Source: Apostichopus japonicus
Lineage: Eukaryota > Echinodermata > Holothuroidea > Aspidochirotida > Stichopodidae
Assembly: GCF_037975245.1 (NCBI RefSeq)
Contig: NC_092575.1
Location: forward strand, 7,849,001-7,913,000
DNA length: 64,000 nt
Direction: 5' to 3'
The first letter of the stretch is position 1. Every line of letters begins with the position of its first letter. Made by a program: the position numbers and the translations under genes. Under the pieces are notes generated by a model. It had not been told where the DNA came from. It ran no database searches and saw only the letters and a program-made list of their open reading frames with translations. Positions 34,701-46,700 of the stretch are shown here, piece by piece.

Positions 34701-37700
34701 AATTTTCAATCCTAAACTATAGAATAAAAAATAGTAGTAAGGTGGAACTATTGACATAAATTAAGAAAACAAAAGCAGACAGCCATTTTTTAACCAATAA
34801 ATCGTTTAAATTTGCCCATGATTGCACTATAGCAAAGAAATAATATCCAAGGTTAATAACCACTGAATGGTCTAAATTTTGTGTTTACAAAGTTTATGAC
34901 TCCATTATAAACATCTTTTCCTCTGATCCTAGTGGTTATCACTCTTACAAATCGTTACGTACAAAGAAGCAGAAATCGCACCAATCGTTATATCTGAGTA
35001 AAAAAAACATGCTAGTCCAAATTTTAAAAGCAAGCGAAATATTACAAATTAAATTCAAACACGAGATGCAAGAATACACTTCCTTCATTGCTTCTGTTAT
35101 GAAGTAACGGATTGGTTTTCAAAGATCAAGGATTTCATCTGGGAGTAAATACACCAACCTTCAAGCACTACTGCTGCAGCAAGATTTCTGACCTTGCTTT
35201 TACACAGCATCTGAGTCTTCGTCAGTGTGGATTATATGGTCTACGAGTTAGACAAAAACATGAGTAACTGCACTCGGCATTGAGGTGGAACGGCTACTGA
35301 TACATAACAATTTAACTTGTTATCATATAATATAAAAGAGGCACTTGATGACCAATAGGGTTTGATTAGAACTCGAACCAACTTAAATGAACAGAAAGTT
35401 CTCCTTGGCCAAATAATACCACTTGGCTAATTGTGATTATATCTGTTCACCATTACTGCCTGGTCTCCCAAACACTGCAGACTGAGGGCGGTGTGTATTA
35501 ATCATCTTATGTCCAGACTCATGCAGCATATAAACATGGCAGCAGGTAGAGACCAATTATTCACTTAAATAGAATTTTATGTCAACATTTGTTGGCAGTT
35601 TAGAAACATTACTATTATGGCCACCAATAAACTAAGGGCTACCTTGGCAGGTGGTAGCTTCTATGTGAGTAATTTATGCTTAATTGAGTACACTTAGGGT
35701 GTGGCTGACCAACCTCATTAAAGACAGAAAGAAGGTCTGTCAAGGTTAGGCTTCTCTCACTGCTACTTATACTACTGTACGACTAATGTACTACGAGATC
35801 AAACACATGTATGAACTTAACGGTGACAACATTGTTTATGGCGAGAGCTAAATGTTAAAGAGTGAATGGGAAACAGACTGTGGCGGAATCTAATAGTACA
35901 GAGAAAGGCTACGTATTATTATTTTTATCCTCGTCTAGCATCTGCGTTGGTGTGCAAGAAATACTTGAGGGAAGTTAACGAACCATTACGTACACATATG
36001 TGCTGAGCATAACTGCCTAACGGATAGCAGCTAAAATAACTGGCTTTTAGTTATAAAATACTACCAGTAGTTGCCATGGTAACTGAAACAGGCATGACAG
36101 TAGGATTCAACTGCAGGCATATGTACATTTCACTACACTAACTCTGCAGAGGTATTTCATTACATCCTAAGGGACTCCTACGTTTCAGTAATTTCTCTCT
36201 TCACATGAAGCAATTTATACCTTGATCAAAAGGCTGAAAATTTTAAGTTACATGAACAAAACTACATTTTTTGGTATGTTTTATAATGCAACTCTATTGT
36301 CTGCTTCCATGATACCTATCCAGAGTGACCTTGCACTGACCCAATGACTGACACTGAGATGACCAAACTTCCACTCCCTCGATAAGCCCCTAACAATGAT
36401 AATCCTAGTGTTACTAACAATTACAATCCTACGTGTTACACAGTGTTACTAACAATTACAATCCTACGTGTATACACAGTGTTACTAACAATTACAATCC
36501 TACATGTTCCACAGTGTTACTAACAATTACAATCCAACGGGTTACAGTGTTACTAACAATAACAATCCTACGTGTTACTAACAATTACAATTCAACATGT
36601 TACATAGTGTTACTAACACTTACAATCCTACGTGTTACACAGTGTTACTAACAATTTCAATCCAATGTATATGTGTTACACTTCATTGCAATCTTACGTG
36701 TTACACAGTGTTTCTAACAATAACAATCTACATGTATAAACAGTGTTACTAACAATTGCAATCCTACGTGTATAAACAGTGTTACTAACATCTACAATCC
36801 AACTTGTTACACAGTGTTACTAACAATTGCAATCCTAAGTGTATACACAGTGTTACTAACAATTGCAATCCTACATGTTACACAGTGTTACTGACAATTG
36901 CAATCCAATGTGTATAAACAGTGTTACTAACAATAACAATCCTACGTATATACACAGTTTTACGTTTCATTGCAATCCTACATGTTACACAGTGTTACTA
37001 ACAATTGCAATCCAACGTGTATAAACAGTGTTACTAACAATTGCAATCCTACGTATATACACAGTTTTACGTTTCATTGCAATCCTACATGTTACACAGT
37101 GTTACTAACAATTGCAATCCTATGTGTATAAGCAGTGTAACTAACATTTGCAATCCTACGTATATACAGTGTTACATTTCATTGCAATCCTACACATATA
37201 CACAGTGTTACGTTTCATTGATACGGTTTCTAACGAATTATCTCAGCCTATCACCAACAAAAATGGTAGCAAGAAAAAATGTATTTTCCCTCTCTCAAGT
37301 CAAGGACATTTGTATTAACCATGACCAAACAGAAAAAGACTTGCAGTTGAAAATTGATTTTATATTGCATAAGCTCGTTCAAAACCGACGTTTTTCCCCT
37401 GAATATAGGCTGACACGCAATTTTAAGTGGTTCCTCTTTTGATTTCCAAAGTGAAAAGACAGAATATTATGATACTCTTCTTCATTTAATAAAGTGACAA
37501 GGTACATATATGAAATGTGAGTTAGGCTCCACAAACAGTTCATTTAATAGAGTGACAATGTATGTAACTATGAAAGGTGAGCTAGTCTCCATAAATAATT
37601 TCTACCTGCAGTACTTAAGCTTTAATACTGGGTTTTTTTTGTGTTTTTTTTCATGGATTCTGGCGAATTCTTGATGATCTTATACCACAATTACATTACC

Positions 37701-40700
37701 ATTCAGCTCATTAGCTTGGCTAGTCTTATTTCATAAAAAGAAGCAACGTACGTAGCAAATATTTGGGTCAATTTAGATTCACTGTTTGCGTGTGATTTGT
37801 ACTATATGAGTTGTTAATGGCAATGAAAGGTCTATACGATTTGCAATGGAGTCAATAATTACTCGCTGCTTGTATTTCTTTGATGAAGAAAATTACAGGA
37901 GTTGATAAGTTTGATAAATTGAATCATTTCCATAGGTAAAAAGTTGGTATAAATTAATTTGACTGAAGGTAATAAAACCAGATTCACAATGCCTTATCAA
38001 CTATTTCAAAATGAGTAATTTGACACATAGCCAGTTTGGGTAGGGAGAAACATTCACTGACATCGATTTGAGGTCACAAGAGTCTTGTTTATCCAATGAG
38101 CGCGACCTCTTGAGACAACCTACTGGTTCATTCCAGATTTATACCTGCTCTGATAATCTAAGACGACAAGAACTTGCCATTCGATATTTCTCGATCTGGC
38201 TACGACCCGCACTGCAGGAAAGCACAGCCAATTGATTTGTCTCGCAAATGTTATCCACAGGCCTTCCTATCCTATTTAATTTAGGCTTTATTACTCATTA
38301 CGCTGGAATTCGTTTATATGTTTGTTAATACCATATTATCAATTCTCTGTCAAAATAAAAGGTTGTATTTGATTTTAGTGATAAACTTAATTAGCCTCGT
38401 TTGTTCTTGTTGCAGGCTACATCCAATCAAGAGACTCCACCATTCTGTGCTATTTCTACGTGTAGGCAATAGTTACACTCCAGCCATACTTAACATTTGT
38501 TGTGTCAAGAAATCCATCAAACTATAAACAAGGCAAATATTGCTCTAGTATGTCTGTGATTGGTGTGAGATGCTATATATGTGACCGACTAGTGTCATAC
38601 GAATACACATTTTGCACCATCCTTCCTCCCCATACCCCACTCCCATACCCCATCATGACCCTTCCCCTACCCCACAATGATCCTTCCCCTACCCCACAAT
38701 GATCCTTCCCCCACCCCACAATGATCCTTCCCCTACCCCACCATGACCCTTCCCCATACCCCACCATGACCCTTCCCCATACCCCACCATGACCCTATCC
38801 CTACCCCACCATGATCCTTCCCCTACCCCACCTTGATCCTTCCCAATACCCCACCGTGTCCCTTTTCCAAACCCCACCATGACCCTCCCCCATACCCCAC
38901 CATGACCCTTCTCCTCCTACCCCACCATGACCCTTCCCCCAACCCCACCATGACCTTCACCCCACCCCACCTTGATCCTTCCCAATACCCCACCATGTCC
39001 CTTCCCCTACCCCACCATGACCCTTCCCTCTACCCCACCATGACCCTTCCCCACCGGCACACAAGGCAAATAAAGTATCATTTTAAGCCGCCACTTTGTG
39101 ACGAAAGCAATGGGAACCCAGCTGATGCACCGTAAATCCCTTTCATCACAGAAAAGGCAAAAACTTATAATATGGGCTAGGTGTAGATAAATGCTAGGCA
39201 CCTGTGTTGTTGGTCAATTTAAAATCTACTGACACCTTCCATGCATGATTGAAAGAAAATAAACCCATTCAAATAATTGCAGAACCACTCGCCTCATGAA
39301 CCGGGACCAAAAGAAAAATTCCGCAAGGTAATTAAATTGTTCTTTGAATATCAAATAGCAATAATTAAAAGACTCACAAGGTCAAACAACGGCCTTGTTA
39401 GACGGCCAGATAAGAAGTCTGATAAATAATTCTGCAGTGGCTGATAACAAGAGCTGATTTCAGGATGACATTTTATCACGGTTTGAAAGTAATTTTTTGG
39501 CAACTGTATTCATCTGTTATCCTGATACTTTTTTTTTGCCATCTGTGCATTCTTCATTATTATTAATGATTGTTTTATAAACTATTAAAGTGACCAAAAC
39601 CTTACCAAGGTTTGTTTCTTTTCATTTACATTTCTTTCATTACTAATATAAAAACTAGGTATCTCACTTGCCAAGCAAAACCATTTACCCCTTGAGACAG
39701 AAAGTGAAAAAAAAAAAACATTTTTAACAGAAATTAAAGTCCCATGGTGATCTTAGCTACCTTTAGCCAGCAACAACAAAAGAAAAAAAAAGAAGAAAAA
39801 AAAAGAAAAGAAAAGAGAACAGCCAAACAAAAGTGCATTTTTTGTTAAATGCTGCATTTGTTTCTCTAAATTTGTTTTCATATTTGATTGAGGGATATAG
39901 TGGTGTGTTAATGACAGAAAATGAATACTGCAAATTGTACAGGCGTGCAACTATGAAAACAAGAATATAATAGAGGGCGGTAGATAGTCAAAAAAGCACA
40001 AGGAAAGAAGCCAGCCACAAAATCCAACTTCACACCAACCAAATGGCATTACAGCACGTCAATTTCACGAGTGGGGGTATGTTTTACCTGATGGGCCAAA
40101 GTGGGGTCCACGCCCTCCTCGGCCACTTCCTCTGGAAGCCGAGCTCTGGTAGGCCGTCGGAAAGGGGAGAGCTCCGAATCCTAGGTCAGTAGTACACAGG
40201 AGAGTGGCATTAATTGAAAGTCTAAGATGCTACTACAGAATTTACTTCACCTCGTAATAACACGTAATCTCATGATGTCATGTATCAACTCATTTCATTA
40301 TTTTTAAGTATATCCATCTGCAACATTAAGTGCCATAACATTACAGCCTGTTACACTTGTGTGCAGAGATTGGCCAAAAAGAGAAAACCGTCAGTTGATA
40401 ATCAAATGAATATACTCCAACAAAGAGATTTCCTGTTATGTCATTCTGGAGAATCCTTCACTCCTGACCATGACCCATCCCCACCCCAATCCATCCCCAC
40501 CCCAATCCAGGTTGAATGCATACATCATACCGAATGATATGATTTTGCCCGATACAAAACCATGGAGCTGAACAGCTAAAGTTGCAAGAAATCTGAAAGC
40601 TTTCTAAATTTGCAGACTCAATGACACCCGAAATGAAGAAGTTTATTTCATTAGACCTAACAGCTGCTACTGGCTGAGAAATGATACTTAAAATGGACAT

Positions 40701-43700
40701 CGCCGAATTAGAAGAGATAGCTTTGAAGAGCCCAAACTTGTGCCTTTGAATATGCAGATGCTTAATAAGGAACCTTAATTAGGATGACAACAACAAGTTA
40801 TGTAATAATCTAATACTGCTGAAGTGAAGATGAAATTTCCTTGGCAACTAAACAGCTTAAACTGCTTCTCCACAATTCGTCCAAGATGCTTTACTTATTA
40901 CAAAAGAGCGAACCTATGCCGGAGAAGAAGAGAATGTGTTCTGGAGAGTCCACACGCACCTACAAACTTGCACCTTTTATCCATAACACCACCACCATCA
41001 TCAGATATAACAAGGAATCACAGTAGCCACCAGAGCACTCAAGAACATACAGGATTCAAGCAATGAAAACCTACTTAAATAGTGAAATTCAACAATAAAA
41101 GACTAAGTCTCCAATCCACTCATTTTTTAGCATCTTGGAAACATCAAACCTAACCAGGGCAAGCAATAACTTTTGGCATGGTGATATGTTACCATGGCAA
41201 CTTTGAAAGGCCATCAACTTTCTCTGATACTAAAGTTATCGATCCAGAAAGTAGAACATGGGGGAAAGGGAGAGACATTTGCTTGCCGTTGAAACACTTT
41301 CAAAGTAATTGCTACAATAATAGAAAGCTAGAGCATTATTGTAGGGCAGAGCAGACTCACTGTCACTTGGGAGGGTTCTGTGTTTAGGGGTAAATACCAA
41401 ATGAGGTCGACATGGCCTCACTAATGACAGCTTAAGTCCTCAACCTACTGAAACTTTCAAAGGAAAACATTTACAGATAACATAAACAAATGCACCCATG
41501 CATCACCAACATATTTGCTCCCATCAAGAAAGATGAGCCTCCCAAATGAATGGAACCATCCAAGGCAATGAAGAATCGGTCCAATTTAGATCAAAATCGC
41601 CCCAGACGGGCCTCTTTTTCCAGCAGGCCCTTAGGAGGTGATATTCTCTAAAGCCTAAAAAAAGAAGAACTCAGCCAACATTTGTTTCTGATGTCAGATC
41701 ACCAAGTGATAATGACAGTCCTACCAACAAAAGGCTTCCTGTCAACTCTTGTCAACGTGAGACATTTGTCTATTCCAAATTCCCTCTTAAGCCTTCACCA
41801 AAAATGTACACAAAGAAAATCAGCTATTGAGATCTTGTGGTTGCCATGGAGATTAATGCAAAATGTACACCATTAGTAGTAAGTGTGACCAGAACTCTGA
41901 ATGCATCAAACCTGTTTAACTATAACTTCTAAGAAACAAAAGGTACTTGCATTCACTTTGACTTTAGTTGTATAAAAATGGGGGGAAAAAAATGTACATA
42001 AAGTGTGCTCTGTTTCAAGAGATATGGCTGCTTATGGAAGCATAAAGTAATATGACATTTTGTTGATAATTTTTATAGCCTCCAGGACATGATGGATCTT
42101 AAAAATTCTAAACAAATAATCTTAAGTATTTTCTAATAACCGAGAGTAATTGATGACTAATGAAAGAGGGCTCAGTTAAATGTTGACGAGCCACACGGCC
42201 ATAAATAAGACCCATCTTCCTGTTCTGAACCGTTTATTGGGATTCTGCTAATATATCATTTTTCTTTTATTTACAACCTAATAAAAATACTGACATGTCA
42301 GCCAGCTCTTCACATTCATGACTTTAATTTTGGTTTATACTCTTGATTCTCTCAGCTGATTAGGAACAGACTTGCCAATGCGTAGCTGGATATCCTGCGC
42401 TTTTGTTTCAAAGTTTCTTGTGCAGTTGTTCTTTTACCAGTACAGCTTGTCTGAAGCAACATGTGAGATAACACTAGGCTGTCAACTACCTAACACACTA
42501 CAGGACCAAGGCTTACTTACACTAAAGGAGTATAAGCCCCAACACACTGAAAGTTGCACTTGAGTTAATATTTGATGTGTGACAATTGGATCAAGCATGT
42601 GTAATCTTCATACATAACAGGATACCCTACGATCCAACTTTATACTTGCTCTGACTTAGCTATTTAATAACTGTTTAATCTAATAAAGAAAACCGTCATG
42701 TCCCGCAAATTGAAAGTGCGGTTTCTCTTGCATTTGCTATTTTGATCAACTTAAGTATTTAGACAGGTTCAATTTTCAGGTCTTTGGTATTTCTTTAACA
42801 CCATCATGTATGATATCACCAGTAATATCAACAGATTGTAAGCAAGATGAATGCAAGAAATACCTATCAAAACTTGATTCCCACTTTCTTCAGATAATTC
42901 CATCATCTAAAATCAAGATTAAAAGTCAGCTGTTTATCAATAAAGCAGATAAAGATCAGTTGCTCTTGCATGACAGGAGAGGAAGGAGAAGAGAGAATAA
43001 AATTGTTGCAAACAAACCTGCCACATAGGGTGAAACTGGCGCACATGCATATGCTGCACCTCTGGGAAGTTGGTGAAAGCCAGCCTGATGAAATGGGCTT
43101 GGATTGACTGAAAGTGAAAAGAAATAGCATGTAAACATGTTTCAGAAGGTTAAATGGGAGTGGGGGGGTGGGGGTGGGGGTGTAAGAGATCTGAGAGGGA
43201 GAGAAAGGAGAGAGAGAGAAAATGACAATATCTGTTAATTTGTAATCCTTATTGACAAGAGCTAATGCTAGTCCGTCATGTGTGTATCATATTCTGTGAC
43301 TTGCATACATTGAACCGTTGAATGTTAATGTCATTGTGCATGCGAGTACCGAAACTGGATCATTTTGATGCACTTTTTGTAGGGTATTCTGTGACTTGCA
43401 TACATTGAACAGTTGAATGTAAATGTCATTGTGCATGCGAAAACAGAAACCTGAGCATTTTAAGCACTTTTTGTAGCAGAAACCCAGTGAAATTGGAAAT
43501 ATGAAAACTGGAATTCGTTTTAATCCTTATACAAGATATGCAACGTCTAACGACACAACCTGTATTAAGATTCAGAAATCCCACTAAAATTGGAGTTGAA
43601 AAATCTCTGAATTTGTTAAATTTTTTACCAAAAAAAACTGTGGCAATAAGGTATCTACTGCAAATACAATTGTTTACAATGACAATACCATTATATCTTA

Positions 43701-46700
43701 ATATAAAGATGGAATAATTATTGAAAATTGGTTGATACTGAGTTACATTTCTAGAGAGAAAATCATTGTAAACAACAGAGAATATGTCATTACTGAACTC
43801 AGTAGAAAAGGGCTCCCATTTATTTTTTTTTTTGCAATATAACTGACTTTACGAGCTGTTGCCATGACTACTGTCTGGTACAGTTATGGACTATTGCTGA
43901 CTTTTGCTTGCCATAAATTTTGATTTACCTCTCCCTCTCTAATCCTCCCTCCCTGGTTGTTATTCCCATTAAAACTCCCCCCCCCCCCTCATACACAATA
44001 TTAGAGTCACCTCTTGCCCTACACAACCTGCAAGCATTTGCATCAAAAGCTTTCTTGAATATTTTTTGGTTCATCATCCTTGAAAAATACTCAGGCTTTT
44101 TATTTGAGGGATATAGTTTTAAAACTGTCATCAAGTTTCATAATGGCCTCTAAATTTGCCTCTAATAAAGCACCTTGGAGAAGAGACAACTTAGTAGTAG
44201 ACAGACTAGTAGCAGGGAACCTCCCTCCGATTCCAGGCACAGCCAACAAAATGGACAAAACCATGACAAGGCCATCATTCTTCCTTGGGGAGAAACTTCC
44301 TAAATTGATAAGTACCTGTTTAAGACTCCTAATTTACGAGAATGGTTAGCAGGGAGTAAGATTTATGGCTGACAGTGACAGCTAATATGTTGGCAGATAA
44401 AAGTCAGGGCTACAAGAGGGCGAATTCTGGAAGGATGGGGAGTGACAAGGAGTTGCCTGGTGTGGAGAGAACCTTCCCCTTTGGGGTTTGCTGCAATTTA
44501 GAAGAAGATTTATAGCTCAGCTCTGGGACAGTCTTTGAGGATTTTGGCTATTTTCTGAGGTGTTGTTACAAGTGAACTGGTCATGGTGAATTCACACAGA
44601 TATCAAACTTTATATCATTGGAACACTCCAGTCTCCATTTCACTCCTGTATTCCTTCAAACAGGTCTGGTTATTAGCAGATATTGACCATGTCCAGCAAA
44701 AAATGTCCCATTTTGACAAGTTGATGAGACGTTTTACAGATCTCTGATAAAAAGTCATCAGTAACACAAACCTGCTGTGAAGAAAAAAAACTTAGAGATG
44801 GCTGTATAATATCAAGTATATAATGGTCACTTACTGGACATACCTTTGAGACCCGGTTGGTCAATAAACAGAGGTGCAGGGTATGGAAAGCCTGTAAAAA
44901 TATAAAATAAAAATGAGAAAAAAATTATGAAACAGAAGATGATCTTTAAGATGGAAGAGCAACTAGAATGCCAGAATGTAATGACAGTGTGTACTGTATA
45001 ACTCAGTAATACAAATCAGATTTTACCACCCTGTCTAGTCAGAATCAATTATCCATCAAAGATAAGAATTCTTGGAAAAAATTCTTCCTGTGATCACTAT
45101 TAACTCAATTTCATGGGTAATTCTGAAAGATTTGCTGAAAATCAGTACATTGGGTGTGGGTGAATTTCAAACATTTTTCCAATGCACTAAAATCCAATAA
45201 TGATGCAAGCAATTTCAAGCAGTGAAAAAAACCCACAAACAAGCAAATTGGTGTGATATCATAGTTGTACAGTGCCAACAGAATGTTGACAGAATGTTAA
45301 TCTTTCCACATTGGTGTTTTTGAGGGTGTGTAAGTTATCAATACCAAATTGACAGTAGTGTGGATTCATGGAACTGCATGCCAAACAAATATACTTAAAA
45401 AAATATGTGTGTGTGCATCTATGACATCACGCATGTTTGCTTCAAGTTCACCTTTTGTAACCAAACACATTTTAAAAAAAAATGCTACATATTTTGTCGA
45501 AAATGATACATAGAATTTTAAATGCAAATTTCATCAGGATGCTTACAAATATGTTTCTCTTTCATGGCAAAATATAAAACAATAAAAAAAACTTTTTTGA
45601 CTGGAGTATACCTTTTAATCTTATATAAATTTGGTGAAATGTAGAGGGTGTAACTGCAACCGGATTTGGAGGAGTAATACTTTGGTCAGATTTTGTTGAC
45701 TAAAAATCTCAAAGTTGCAATAAAATAAACTTCAGATCTAAGTACTCTCCAGTCGGAAAGGAAATATTACAATTTTCTTTTATAGCTGAACAAAGAAATG
45801 CTCATGAGATTTTCACTCTTATCTCAGTTTGACTTCAATTCAATTGTAATTGTAAACTTCCATTTTATTGGTCCTTAATTTTTGTCAAAAGTACTTAACT
45901 GAGAATATTAAGAAGTAGTGCAAACTAAATTTACCATTTATATCCAACCAACAAAGGACAAGCCACATATGATATTATTTAATGACCAGTGGTTACCACA
46001 AAAGGAATGAAATCCAGTACCCCCTATCAGGGACATTTAACCTTTATGTGGTGTGATAGTCACTGGAAACTGGTGACTTAATCAAATCCGACCTAAACCG
46101 CAAAGTCTTTACTCCGTAATCGATACCAAAGTTTTTCATTCCTGTTTAGGATTTGGCCTACATATATCACCGGGACACTGGTACTCTTCACCCCAAGGAA
46201 AGTGCACTCATGCTGGGTGAGGAGGCCAGAGTTACTATGCAACCTTATACCTTAAACAGAACTGGATACTGGCAGGATTGCCTGTAGTAAGAAGTTGCAG
46301 GTCACAGAAAAGAATATACTAATACACACCGTGCCGTTTAAACGACACTGTGGGACTCCCGTTGTGGATCTCGATACTAGAAAGACAATGGCTTAGTTTC
46401 ATGTACAGAACTGACATGAAAAGGGACTTATGCTCATAGAATGAAGTTACCCACAAACTGTCAGTCATTCGACCAGCAAAGAGGAGACTTTGGTAAACAA
46501 GGGGTAAGCAACAAAAGGACGCACAACTACGGAGCTATACCATGATGGATACATCACAGCAAAGGAGCTTTACTCAGCTTTACTTTACTTTACTCAGTTT
46601 ACTCAGCTTTGCCTTACTTTACTCAGGTTTACTCAGACTTTACTCAGCTTAACTCAGACTTTACTCAGCTTAACTCACACTTTACTCAGCTTTACTCAGA

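Larger units (their letters stand above)
32389..40087 (-). other. Musashi intron with three tandem arrays
   Basis: Intron of about 7.7 kb. Holds arrays at 32932-32983, 36400-37215, 37483-37600 and 38640-39051. A CpG-containing patch at about 33430-33610 has no recognised function. No other exon seen. Confidence 0.7.

Noticed and set aside
38573-39135. Gly/Trp-rich or Pro/His-rich repeat proteins
   Set aside because: Translations of the 22-bp C-rich minisatellite; no start context or splice support.
46330-46380. Possible small exon ([16 protein letters not shown])
   Set aside because: It has AG and GT borders, but its end phase does not fit between the neighbouring Musashi exons, and no homology was seen.
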